A DNA stretch of 64,000 bases from Sphingopyxis sp. LK2115 (lineage in GTDB: Bacteria > Pseudomonadota > Alphaproteobacteria > Sphingomonadales > Sphingomonadaceae), in assembly GCF_014595975.1 (NCBI RefSeq), contig NZ_JABWGQ010000060.1:124001-188000 (forward strand), written 5' to 3'. The stretch's first letter is position 1. Every line of letters begins with the position of its first letter. Position numbers and translations under genes: made by a program. Positions 41,165 to 51,852 of this stretch are shown here, one piece after another. The notes beneath the pieces were generated by a model, which did not search any database, was not told the DNA's origin, and was given only the letters and a program-made list of their open reading frames with translations.

Positions 41165-43003
41165 ATGGCGCACAGGATTCCCCTTCCGGGGCCGGATAGC
41201 CCGCCCTTCGTGCTGTTCGACGACGCGCGCGCCGACGGAGCGGTGGCGGCGCGGCTGTTCGTCGATCCGGTCGAGGTGCTGACCGCGGCAACGGCTGCCG
41301 ACGTGCCCGCGTTGCTTGCGAAGCTGGAAGCCGCCGTGGCGCATGGCCTCTACGCCGCGGGCTTCCTTGCCTATGAGGCGGGGAAGGGGCTTGCGTCCGC
41401 CTGGCGCGGCGCGTTCGACGCGGCGCCCGGCGCCACGCCGCTTGGCTGGTTCGGCCTGTTCGCCAGGGTGCAGCGAATAGACGCCGGCGAGGTCGAGCGG
41501 CTGCTGCCCGATCCGGCATCGGCGTGGGTCGGCCGGGTGGCGCCGCGGATCGCGCGCGCCGACTATCTCGCCGCGGTCGAGGCGGTGCTCGCCTTTATCC
41601 GCGCGGGCGACATCTATCAGGCGAACCTGACCTTCCGCGCCGACGTGCCGGTGGCGGGCGACCCGCTGGCCGTTTATGCGCGGCTGCGGCGAACGGCGCG
41701 TGCAGGATATGGCGGCTTTATCTGGACGGGCGAACGGGCGATCGCGTCGCTTTCGCCCGAACTCTTCTTTGCGCTGCGCGGCCATGAGGTGATCGCGCGG
41801 CCGATGAAGGGGACCGCGGCACGGCACGCCGATGCCGCGGCCGATGTGGCGGCGGCGCGGGCGCTTGCCGACGACGCCAAGCAGCGCGCCGAAAATCTGA
41901 TGATCGTCGACCTCATCCGCAACGATCTGTCGCGCGTTGCGGAGCCGGGTTCGGTCGCGGTGCCCGACCTGTTTCGCGTCGAAAGCTTCCCGACCATTCA
42001 CCAGCTTGTATCCGATGTCGGCGCGCGCCTGCCCGCAGGTGCCGGGGCCGTCGACGTGCTGCGCGCCGCCTTTCCCTGCGGGTCGATCACCGGCGCGCCC
42101 AAGGTGCGCGCGATGGAAATCATCGACGCGCTGGAGGCCGAACCGCGCGATCTTTACACGGGGTCGATCGGCTTCATCGAGCCGGACGGCGATGCCGCGT
42201 TCAACGTCGCGATCCGTACGCTCGTCTTTCCGCCTGCCGATGCGCAAGGCGGGTTGCAGGACGCGGCGTCATGCGCCACGCTGGGCCTGGGATCGGGAAT
42301 CGTCGCCGACAGCGTGCCGGGCGAGGAATGGCGCGAATGTCTGGCCAAGGGGGAATTTGTGGGCGCAGCGGGCGAGAGCTTCGACCTGATTGAAACCATG
42401 TTTTTTGATCCCGTGGACGGGATCCAGCGCCTTGAAGGGCATCTGGCGCGGATGAAGGCGAGCGCGGCGGCGCTCGGCTTTTCCTTTGATCGCCATGGCG
42501 CGCGCAACAGCCTGCAATCGGCGACCTTTCGCCTGCGCAGCACGGCGCGGGTGCGGATGCGGCTTGCGCCGTCGGGCGCGCTCGCGGTCGAAGTGTCGCC
42601 GCTGCCGCGCCTTTCCGATCTGCCGGTGCCCGTGGCGGTGCGCCCGGCGCCGATGCGGCCGGGCGATTTTCGCGTGGCGCACAAGACCAGCCTGCGCGCG
42701 CCTTATGATATTGCGCGGCGGAACAGCGGCGCCGCCGAAGTCGTGTTCGTCGACGAGCCGGGCTTTGTGACCGAAGGGAGCTGGAGCAACATTTTCGTCG
42801 AACGCGACGGCGTTCTGCTCACCCCGCCGCTCGCGCTCGGACTGCTTCCCGGCGTGCTGCGCGGCGAACTTATCGACAAGGGGCGCGCCGTCGAATCGCA
42901 TTTGCGGCTTGCCGACCTCTCGGACGGCTTTTTTCTCGGCAACAGCCTGCGCGGCCTGGTGCCGGCGCGGCTCGCCGATCGTGCCGACAATGCGAATGGC
43001 TGA
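41165..43003 (+). CDS. pabB: Aminodeoxychorismate synthase component I fused to aminodeoxychorismate lyase
   Basis: A 612-residue fusion for p-aminobenzoate (folate) synthesis. Residues 1 to about 400 are the chorismate-binding PabB part: IRAGDIYQANLTFRA, SPELFFAL, the RPMKGT segment and GSITGAPKVRAMEIIDALE. Residues from about 410 are a class IV aminotransferase-fold PabC part: DLIETMFFDPVDGIQRLEGHLARM, and FVTEGSWSNIFVERDGVLLTPPLALGLLPGVLR. PabB makes aminodeoxychorismate with a glutaminase partner (PabA, not here); PabC splits off pyruvate. Such fusions are common in alphaproteobacteria. Confidence 0.94.
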   Translation: MAHRIPLPGPDSPPFVLFDDARADGAVAARLFVDPVEVLTAATAADVPALLAKLEAAVAHGLYAAGFLAYEAGKGLASAWRGAFDAAPGATPLGWFGLFARVQRIDAGEVERLLPDPASAWVGRVAPRIARADYLAAVEAVLAFIRAGDIYQANLTFRADVPVAGDPLAVYARLRRTARAGYGGFIWTGERAIASLSPELFFALRGHEVIARPMKGTAARHADAAADVAAARALADDAKQRAENLMIVDLIRNDLSRVAEPGSVAVPDLFRVESFPTIHQLVSDVGARLPAGAGAVDVLRAAFPCGSITGAPKVRAMEIIDALEAEPRDLYTGSIGFIEPDGDAAFNVAIRTLVFPPADAQGGLQDAASCATLGLGSGIVADSVPGEEWRECLAKGEFVGAAGESFDLIETMFFDPVDGIQRLEGHLARMKASAAALGFSFDRHGARNSLQSATFRLRSTARVRMRLAPSGALAVEVSPLPRLSDLPVPVAVRPAPMRPGDFRVAHKTSLRAPYDIARRNSGAAEVVFVDEPGFVTEGSWSNIFVERDGVLLTPPLALGLLPGVLRGELIDKGRAVESHLRLADLSDGFFLGNSLRGLVPARLADRADNANG

Positions 43004-44329
<1,326 letters not shown>

Positions 44330-44349
44330 AGGCGCATAGACTGTCTCCG

Positions 44350-44375
44350 GTCACCCCGGCGCAGGCCGGGATGAC
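44350..44375. repeat. REP-like palindrome after the aminotransferase gene
   Basis: GTCACCCCGGC-GCAG-GCCGGGATGAC, an 11-bp stem with one mismatch, 20 bases past the aminotransferase stop. It is a member of the GTCATCCCGG palindrome family and a likely terminator. Confidence 0.6.
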
Positions 44376-44590
44376 AAAGCAACGTGCGATATTTATACCG
44401 ATCGGTCTTGAAATCGTTGCGGCGGCGTCTATTTGAACCTGAACCACGGTTAAGCGCCCGGTTCACCGGATGGTAAGCGATTGCGGCTACAGTGACTTCG
44501 CTCACTGCACGGATGATCGGGGCGCGTCATATCGTCGGTGTAACCAGGGCGGCCACGGCCGCGAAACAGATATAATGACACGAGGCTCCC

Positions 44591-44698
44591 ATGCTCTCCA
44601 TGCTCCGCTCCGACTGGTTTCTGACCATGCTCGCCGGCTTTGCGATCGGCGCGACCTATATCGTGCTGAGCCAGTCGGCGTTGCCAGTTGCTTCATAA
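44591..44698 (+). CDS. 35-residue single-span membrane peptide, coupled to msrA
   Basis: MLSMLRSDWFLT is followed by one hydrophobic span (MLAGFAIGATYIVL) and a short tail. GAGG lies about six bases before the ATG. Its stop codon and the msrA start overlap as TAATG (44696-44700), a layout typical of translational coupling. The basic N-terminus and single helix predict an inner-membrane microprotein. I do not recognise a family. The 261-bp region upstream holds a REP palindrome, an ACCGATCGGT palindrome at 44397 and a CAGTGA/TCACTG hairpin at 44490. Confidence 0.5.
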   Translation: MLSMLRSDWFLTMLAGFAIGATYIVLSQSALPVAS

Positions 44699-45384
44699 TG
44701 CCGTGGCGCGGCCGCCCGCTGCTGCGTGCGCTCATGGCGCTCGCCCCGGCGGCGCTGCTCGCGCAATGCGCGCCTGCGCAGGCCGAAAATGTCGTCAAGC
44801 TCCCCGCCGCGCTGATCGACCCCGCCGTGCCCGCGAAGCGAGCGACCGCGGTGCTCGCGGGCGGATGCTTCTGGGGCGTCGAGGGCGTCTTTGCGCATGT
44901 GAAGGGCGTGATTTCGGTCGAATCGGGCTATCATGGCGGCAGCGCCGCGACCGCCCGATACGAGTTGACGCACGACGGCACATCGGGCCACGCCGAGGCT
45001 GTCCGCATCGTCTATAATCCTTCGCAGGTCAGCTATGGCACCCTCCTGCGCATCCTCTTTTCGGTGATCGCCGACCCGACGCTCAAGGACCGGCAAGGCC
45101 CCGACGTCGGTTCGCAATATCGCGCCGCGATCGTCCCGCTCGACGCGATGCAGCGCCAGGTCGCGGCCGCCTATCTGGCGCAGATCGGCCGTGGCGGATA
45201 TTTCGCCAGGCCGGTGATCGTGCCGATCGAGCGTTACAAGCGCTTCTATCGGGCCGAAGCGAACCACCAGGATTTCATGCGCCGCCATCCGCGCAACCCC
45301 TATATCGTCCGCTGGGATGCGCCCAAGCTGGCGGCGCTCAAACGGCTCTTCCCCGACAGGGTGCGCGCGACGCCCGCGCCTTGA
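44698..45384 (+). CDS. msrA: Peptide-methionine (S)-S-oxide reductase, exported
   Basis: A 228-residue MsrA. The catalytic motif GGCFWGVEGVFAHVKGVISVESGYHGG is complete, with the nucleophile Cys in GCFW. TSGHAEAVRIVYNPSQVSYGTLLRILF and GSQYRAAIVPLD are the other family segments. Unlike cytoplasmic MsrA it begins with a signal peptide (RALMALAPAALLAQCAPAQA), so it should repair oxidised methionine in the periplasm. It overlaps the 35-residue membrane peptide by TAATG. Resolving cysteines at the far C-terminus are not obvious. Confidence 0.93.
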   Translation: MPWRGRPLLRALMALAPAALLAQCAPAQAENVVKLPAALIDPAVPAKRATAVLAGGCFWGVEGVFAHVKGVISVESGYHGGSAATARYELTHDGTSGHAEAVRIVYNPSQVSYGTLLRILFSVIADPTLKDRQGPDVGSQYRAAIVPLDAMQRQVAAAYLAQIGRGGYFARPVIVPIERYKRFYRAEANHQDFMRRHPRNPYIVRWDAPKLAALKRLFPDRVRATPAP

Positions 45385-45526
45385 CGCGACGGCCCCCATG
45401 GTTCCACAATTGGTCGCGGCGAAAGAATCGTTCGTCGCAAATCGCTGGTCCGGCGCGGATCGCTGCGCGACCAAAAGGGCAACCAACGGGGTTGGGACAT
45501 AGACAGGTCGCGTGCGCGGGGTTCGA

Positions 45527-46699
45527 ATGAAGATTGAGTTTTCCGGCAGGCCGCTCCTCGCGATGGCGATGAGCGCCGCGGTGCTCGCCGGCTGCGTCAG
45601 CAGCGCCGCCGTCATCCCGCTACCGCGCGCGCAGGCGTCGGCCCCGCAGCAGCCGCAATCGCAGCCGCAGGCGGTTCGCGGGCCGTCCGGATCGGTGACG
45701 GTGCCGATCGGCCAGCCCGTTTCGTCGGCCATGCCGCGTCCCGCCGGACCGCTCGATCCCGGTTTTCGCCGTGCCCCCGCCGGATTGCAGGACCGTATCC
45801 ATATGTTGTGGCGCGCCTTTCCGGGCAAGGCGGGACTCGCCGTGCAGCGGATCGACGGCGAATGGACCGTGTCGCAACGCGGCGGCGAGCTGTTTCCGCA
45901 GCAGAGCGTTTCGAAGCTGTGGGTCGCGCTGACCGTGCTCGACGCGGTCGATCAGGGGCGGATGACGCTCGATCAGCGCGTTCGGATCGGGCCGGAAGAT
46001 CTGACGCTTTTCTATCAGCCGATCGCATCGCGCGTCCGCGCCGAAGGGTCGGTGACGATGAGCGTCCGCCAACTCATCGAGATTGCGATCACGCAGAGCG
46101 ACAATACCGCAAATGACAGTCTGCTGCGCACCGTTGGCGGCCCCGACGCGGTGCGACGCTTCATTACGAAGAAGGATCTGGGCGCGATTCGCTTTGGTCC
46201 TGGCGAGCGGCTGCTCCAGGCGGGGACCGCGGGGCTGAAATGGCAGCAGGCCTATTCGGTGGGGAGCGCCTTTCAACAGGCGCGCGCCGCGCTGCCCGAT
46301 GCGACGCGCCGCGCGGCGCGCAACGCCTATCTGGCCAATCCGCCCGATGGCGCCAGTCCGGCGGCGATCGCCAACGCGTTGACGCGGCTTGCGCGCGGCG
46401 CGTTGCTGTCGCCCGAATCGACCGAATATCTGCTGGGGGTGATGAGCCGGACCAAGAGCGGCCCGCGGCGCCTGAAGGCCGGGTTGCCCCCCGATTGGAA
46501 GTTCCTGCACAAAACGGGCACGGGACAGGATTACAAGGGTGCGACCGCGGGTTACAACGACGTCGGCATCGCTACCGCCCCGGATGGAACGCGCTATGCC
46601 ATTGTCGTGCTGCTCGGCGACACGAGCGCGCCGGTGCCCGCGCGCATGGAATTGATGCAGGCCGTGTCGCGCGCCGTCGCCGAATATCACGGCAAATGA
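45527..46699 (+). CDS. Serine hydrolase, class A beta-lactamase fold, lipoprotein
   Basis: A 390-residue protein. The N-terminus is a lipoprotein signal (AMAMSAAVLAGC), followed by a Pro/Gln-rich linker. The hydrolase domain from about residue 85 has the three class A motifs: SVSK with the active Ser (near residue 127), SDN in AITQSDNTANDSLL, and KTG in FLHKTGTGQDYKG. It may be a true beta-lactamase or a penicillin-binding-like hydrolase; the Glu166-type loop is not clear. It acts in the periplasm. A GTG 15 bases upstream is an alternative start. Confidence 0.87.
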   Translation: MKIEFSGRPLLAMAMSAAVLAGCVSSAAVIPLPRAQASAPQQPQSQPQAVRGPSGSVTVPIGQPVSSAMPRPAGPLDPGFRRAPAGLQDRIHMLWRAFPGKAGLAVQRIDGEWTVSQRGGELFPQQSVSKLWVALTVLDAVDQGRMTLDQRVRIGPEDLTLFYQPIASRVRAEGSVTMSVRQLIEIAITQSDNTANDSLLRTVGGPDAVRRFITKKDLGAIRFGPGERLLQAGTAGLKWQQAYSVGSAFQQARAALPDATRRAARNAYLANPPDGASPAAIANALTRLARGALLSPESTEYLLGVMSRTKSGPRRLKAGLPPDWKFLHKTGTGQDYKGATAGYNDVGIATAPDGTRYAIVVLLGDTSAPVPARMELMQAVSRAVAEYHGK

Positions 46700-46706
46700 C
46701 GCGGCG

Positions 46707-47018
46707 ATGAAAAGCGCCATGCTTCCGGTCGCCGCGCTGGCATGTCTCCTGTCGGCATGCGCAACGCCCGAAGCGCGGCTGCGCACGGGGCTTAACAATG
46801 CCGGCCTGTCGAAAGCGATGTCGGCGTGCATGGCCGAACGCATGGTCGACCGGCTGTCGCTGCTCCAGCTCCGCCGCCTTGCCGCGCTCGGCAGCCTCAG
46901 GGACAAGCATATCACCGACTTGTCGCTATCGCAGTTCCTGCACAAGGTGCGCGCGCTCAAGGATGCCGAGATATTGGCGGTGTCGACCAGTTCGGCCGCG
47001 ATCTGTGCGGTGCGCTAG
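46707..47018 (+). CDS. Small lipoprotein of unknown function
   Basis: A 103-residue protein with a lipoprotein signal ending LLSACATP (Cys at residue 18). The mature part is helical: RTGLNNAGLSKAMSACMAERMVDRLSLLQLRRLAALGSLRDKHITDLSLSQFLHKVRAL. Two further cysteines (SACMAER; AAICAVR) may pair in the periplasm. It starts 7 bases after the beta-lactamase-fold gene, so it is in the same operon. The family is not one I can name. Confidence 0.75.
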   Translation: MKSAMLPVAALACLLSACATPEARLRTGLNNAGLSKAMSACMAERMVDRLSLLQLRRLAALGSLRDKHITDLSLSQFLHKVRALKDAEILAVSTSSAAICAVR

Positions 47019-47168
47019 CCCGTTGTCGCCGGGATAACGGAAGGGAAAGATGACCGGTTTCCCGCGAAAGAATCTCTTGGCGCGGCAGGGGTAGCCTTGC
47101 CGCGCAACTTGGCTTATGCGGCGCCAAACTTCACCCTCGTCACAGAGTCGAAAGGCCCGGCAGACCTC

Positions 47169-48377
<1,209 letters not shown>

Positions 48378-48385
48378 TGGTCAGG

Positions 48386-48407
48386 CCCTCTCTCCTTCGG
48401 GAGAGGG
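48386..48407. terminator. Hairpin after sucC
   Basis: Arms CCCTCTC / GAGAGGG with an eight-base loop, 9 bases past the sucC stop. It is in the 111-bp gap before etfB and probably ends sucC transcripts. Confidence 0.5.
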
Positions 48408-48488
48408 GATAGCGGACCACTGGTTGACGTTTACGTAAACGCCAATTATGGCGCAGTGCACAATTTGCTTGAGAGGAGCTTTGAGCCC

Positions 48489-49238
48489 ATGAAAATCCTC
48501 GTCCCCGTGAAGCGGGTGCTCGATTACAACGTCAAGCCGCGGGTGAAGGCCGACGGCACGGGCGTCGACCTCGCCAACGTCAAGATGTCGATGAACCCGT
48601 TCGACGAGATCGCGGTCGAAGAAGCGATCCGGTTGAAGGAAAAGGGTGTCGCGACCGAGATCGTCGCCGTTTCCGTCGGCCCGGCGAAGGCGCAGGAAAC
48701 GCTGCGCACCGCGCTCGCGATGGGCGCCGACCGCGCGATCCTGGTCCAGACCGACGATGAGGTCGAGCCGCTGGCCATCGCCAAGATCCTCAAAGCCATC
48801 GCCGACGCCGAAACCCCCGGCCTTGTCATCCTCGGCAAGCAGGCGATCGATGGCGACAACAACCAGACCGGCCAGATGCTCGCTGCATTGACGGGTTGGG
48901 CGCAGGGCACCTTTGCCAGCGCGGTCCAGGTCGAGGGCGACCATGTCAACGTGACCCGCGAAGTCGACGGCGGGCTCGAAACTGTGAAGCTGAAGCTTCC
49001 CGCGATCGTCACCACCGACCTGCGCCTGAACGAGCCGCGCTATGCCAGCCTGCCGAACATCATGAAGGCGAAGTCGAAGCCGCTCGATACCAAGACGCCC
49101 GCCGATTACGGCGTCGACACCAGCCCGCGCGTCAAGACGCTCAGGGTTTCGGAACCGCCCGTCCGCTCGGCGGGCGTCAAGGTCGCCGATGTCGATGAAC
49201 TGGTCGCCAAGCTCAAGGCGATGGGCGTCCACAGCTAA
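48489..49238 (+). CDS. etfB: Electron transfer flavoprotein beta subunit
   Basis: A 249-residue subunit of ETF, which takes electrons from acyl-CoA and other dehydrogenases to ETF-ubiquinone oxidoreductase. [28 protein letters not shown] and [21 protein letters not shown] are classical. The signature with [23 protein letters not shown] binds the AMP, and [28 protein letters not shown] is the recognition loop. A GAGGAG site lies 11 bases upstream. It would serve the two acyl-CoA dehydrogenases of this window. Confidence 0.97.
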   Translation: MKILVPVKRVLDYNVKPRVKADGTGVDLANVKMSMNPFDEIAVEEAIRLKEKGVATEIVAVSVGPAKAQETLRTALAMGADRAILVQTDDEVEPLAIAKILKAIADAETPGLVILGKQAIDGDNNQTGQMLAALTGWAQGTFASAVQVEGDHVNVTREVDGGLETVKLKLPAIVTTDLRLNEPRYASLPNIMKAKSKPLDTKTPADYGVDTSPRVKTLRVSEPPVRSAGVKVADVDELVAKLKAMGVHS

Positions 49239-49251
49239 TCTGCCCCCGTCA

Positions 49252-49321
49252 GTGTCGGGCGGAATCGAGACACTCATCGGGACAGCGCAAGGTCGAGCAG
49301 CATCTCGACGTCGCTCGATGC
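49252..49321. repeat. 70-bp inverted doublet, copy 2
   Basis: Left arm 49252-49273 and right arm 49300-49321, starting 48 bases apart exactly as in copy 1 (33785-33854). The arms differ from copy 1 at a few positions (GTGTCGGGCGGAATCGAGAC; GCATCTCGACGTCGCTCGAT). It lies in the 111-bp gap between etfB and etfA, inside what should be one operon. Confidence 0.7.
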
Positions 49322-49349
49322 GAACGGCAAGGGATAAAGGATCAAGGTT

Positions 49350-50279
49350 ATGAAAACTCTGGTTTGGGTCGAACATGACGGCAGCGCCGTCAAGGATGCC
49401 ACGCTCGCCGCGGTGACCGCCGCGTCGAAGCTCGGCGAAGTCCACCTGCTCGTCGCGGGCGAGGGCGTCGATGGCGTCGCGAGGGCGGCGTCGGAAATCG
49501 CGGGCGTGGGCAAGGTCCATGTCGCCGACAATGCCGCCTTCGCGTACAACCTGCCCGAAAATGTGGCGCCGCTTGTCGCCGAGCTGATGGCGAGCCACGA
49601 CGCGTTCGTCGCGCCCGCGACGACGACCGGCAAGAATATCGCCCCGCGCGTCGCCGCGCTGCTGGACGTCATGCAGATTTCGGACATTCTTTCGGTCGAA
49701 GGGCCCAAGAGCTTTACCCGTCCCATCTATGCCGGCAACGCCATCGCAACCGTCGAATCGTCGGACGCAAAGCTCGTCCTGACCGTGCGCGGCACCGCGT
49801 TTGAAAAGGCGGCGACGTCGGGCGGATCGGGCGTGGTCGAAGCCGTTTCGGCGGGCGGCGACGCGGGCATATCGAGCTTTGTCGGCGCCGAAATCGCCAA
49901 GTCGGAGCGCCCCGAACTCACGTCGGCCAAGGTGATCGTGTCGGGCGGCCGCGCGCTGGGGTCGAGCGAGAAATATGAAGAGGTCATCGTGCCGCTTGCC
50001 GACAAGCTCGGCGCCGCGCTCGGCGCCAGCCGCGCCGCGGTCGATGCCGGCTATGTCCCCAACGATTATCAGGTCGGCCAGACCGGCAAGATCGTCGCGC
50101 CGGAGGTTTATTTTGCCATTGGCATTTCGGGCGCGATTCAGCATCTTGCGGGCATGAAGGATTCGAAAACCATCGTCGCGATCAACAAGGATGAAGACGC
50201 GCCGATCTTTCAGGTCGCCGACCTCGGCCTTGTTGCTGACCTGTTCAGCGCGGTGCCCGAGCTTACGGCCAAGATCTGA
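49350..50279 (+). CDS. etfA: Electron transfer flavoprotein alpha subunit
   Basis: A 309-residue FAD-binding partner of EtfB. The N-terminal domain begins KTLVWVEHDGSAVKDATLAAV. The C-terminal FAD domain holds VIVSGGRALGSSEKYEEVIVPLADKLGAALGASRAAVDAGYVPNDYQVGQTGKIVAPEVYFAIGISGAIQHLAGMKDS and INKDEDAPIFQVADLGLVADLF, the family signature. It lies 111 bases after etfB with a 70-bp repeat in between. GGATAAAGGATCAAGG supplies the ribosome site. Confidence 0.97.
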   Translation: MKTLVWVEHDGSAVKDATLAAVTAASKLGEVHLLVAGEGVDGVARAASEIAGVGKVHVADNAAFAYNLPENVAPLVAELMASHDAFVAPATTTGKNIAPRVAALLDVMQISDILSVEGPKSFTRPIYAGNAIATVESSDAKLVLTVRGTAFEKAATSGGSGVVEAVSAGGDAGISSFVGAEIAKSERPELTSAKVIVSGGRALGSSEKYEEVIVPLADKLGAALGASRAAVDAGYVPNDYQVGQTGKIVAPEVYFAIGISGAIQHLAGMKDSKTIVAINKDEDAPIFQVADLGLVADLFSAVPELTAKI

Positions 50280-50290
50280 CGCGCCGCGCC

Positions 50291-51655
50291 ATGGCCGGCC
50301 ATCATCCTGGCGTGCCGGGCCTCGGTGATGCACCGTTCGACGCCGGTGGTCGCCGTTCGGCACGCCCAGGGGTCGGCCGCGAGTTCGATGACGACGACAA
50401 TGGCGTCGGCGACGATCACGGCCGCGCGCTGGTGCTGGCCAGCGTTGCGCGCGATGCGCGGCTCAACAAGAAGTTTCTGCTGCTGATCACGCTGTCGGCG
50501 ACGATCGCGACGCTCGGACTGTTGCAAAGCTCGGCGGCGGTCGTGATCGGGGCCATGCTCGTGTCGCCGCTGCTTGGCCCGATCATGGGCATCGGCTTTG
50601 GTCTTGCGACGCTCGAAAGCAACCTCATCAAGCGCTCGCTGGTAACGATGGCGGCGGGCATGGCGGTCGCGATCCTTGTCGCGATGTTCATCATCTGGCT
50701 GTCGCCGATCCGCGACGTCACGCCCGAACTGCGCGCGCGGACGCAGCCGACCCTGCTCGACCTGGGCGTCGCGGTCGTCGGCGGCATCGCGGGCGTCTAT
50801 GCGATCATGCGCAAGCTGTCGGGGGTGATGGTCGGCGTGGCGATCGCGACGGCGCTGGTGCCGCCGCTCTCGACAATCGGCTTTGGCCTTGCCACGGGGC
50901 GTTTCGACTTCGCCGTCGGCGCGGCGCTGCTGTTCCTCACCAACACGCTCGCCATCGCCTTTGCCGCGACGGCGGTGGCGCGGTTCAACCGTTTCGGCCC
51001 GTCGCTGACGCCGCAGCATACGGCAATGCAGGTGGTGGGGATCGTCGTCACGCTGGGCATATTGTCGATCCCGCTTGCGCTCACGCTCAACAATCTGGCC
51101 GGCGAGGTGCGCGCGCGCTCGGTGGTGCAGGCCGAATTGCGGAGCCTGCTCGACGAAAGCGACCGCGTCGACAGCATGAATGTGCGCATGGAACGCGACG
51201 CTGTGGCGGTCGACGGCGTGGTGCTCGTCGATCGCTATGCCGCCAAACTCGACACCGAACTTGCGGCGCGTATCCGCAAGGCGCTCGACCGCGACGCGCG
51301 CGTCAGCATCGTCCAGCTCCGGCAACAGACCAACGCCGCGGTGCAGGTGGAGGAACAGTTCAACCGCCGCCTCGCGACGCTCGAACAACGCGAGGAGGAT
51401 GCGCGCGCGATTCTCGCGGGTCTCACCGTCGGCGAACTCGTGCGCCGCGACCGTGTGCTGATCGACGCGCAGGCGCGCCGCGTCGTCGTCCAGCGCGACC
51501 GCGAGGCCGAGGGCGAACAGGTCGCCGCCGCGGTCGACCGCATCATGGCCGCGGTGCAGGCCATGCATCCGCGCTGGCTTGTCCAGAACGGCGACCTGAC
51601 CGCCGCCGCGGCGCCCGATGCAAGCGCGTCGCAACCCGCGCGGCAAGCGCCCTAG
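50291..51655 (+). CDS. DUF389 membrane protein
   Basis: A 454-residue protein. After a charged N-terminus, residues 55-290 hold about six to eight transmembrane helices with the DUF389 hallmark LNKKFLLLITLSATIATLGLLQSSAAVVIGAMLVSPLLGPIMGIGFGLA and a second similar repeat (GIAGVYAIMRKLSGVMVGVAIATALVPPLSTIGFGLA). The last 160 residues are soluble and coiled-coil-like (VEEQFNRRLATLEQREEDARAI). The role of the family is unknown. It starts 11 bases after etfA, so it may be read from the same transcript. Confidence 0.85.
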   Translation: MAGHHPGVPGLGDAPFDAGGRRSARPGVGREFDDDDNGVGDDHGRALVLASVARDARLNKKFLLLITLSATIATLGLLQSSAAVVIGAMLVSPLLGPIMGIGFGLATLESNLIKRSLVTMAAGMAVAILVAMFIIWLSPIRDVTPELRARTQPTLLDLGVAVVGGIAGVYAIMRKLSGVMVGVAIATALVPPLSTIGFGLATGRFDFAVGAALLFLTNTLAIAFAATAVARFNRFGPSLTPQHTAMQVVGIVVTLGILSIPLALTLNNLAGEVRARSVVQAELRSLLDESDRVDSMNVRMERDAVAVDGVVLVDRYAAKLDTELAARIRKALDRDARVSIVQLRQQTNAAVQVEEQFNRRLATLEQREEDARAILAGLTVGELVRRDRVLIDAQARRVVVQRDREAEGEQVAAAVDRIMAAVQAMHPRWLVQNGDLTAAAAPDASASQPARQAP

Positions 51656-51698
51656 ACAGCCCGCCAGCGGCCCCGCGTCCGCGGGCCGGGTTCCTTGC

Positions 51699-51710
51699 GT
51701 ATACGTATAC
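51699..51710. promoter_or_regulatory. GTATACGTATAC palindrome upstream of the glucan-locus receptor
   Basis: A perfect 12-bp palindrome in the 197-bp gap before the receptor gene, about 143 bases from its start. Sugar loci of sphingomonads and Caulobacter are often controlled by LacI-type repressors with palindromic operators, which this could be. No regulator gene is visible next to the locus. Confidence 0.4.
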
Positions 51711-51852
51711 CCTATGGCGGTCCGGCGCGATTGGTTTCAATTGCGAGGCTCAAGATGGGAAAGCCCACGCGTCGGAGAGGAGCTTCAGGGACATTCGCGT
51801 CCCCGGTCCGACACGCGGTCGTCACCGCCCGTCTGTGCCAGGGGAGCCTTTT

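Noticed and set aside
44397-44406. ACCGATCGGT palindrome as a TetR operator
   Set aside because: A 10-bp palindrome made of common GATC/CGATCG words is expected by chance in this genome, and no TetR gene is adjacent. It is noted only in the msrA region.
48381-50363. A 660-codon open frame antisense to etfB and etfA
   Set aside because: It spans two well-known genes and an intergenic repeat, with typical antisense composition and no recognisable domain.
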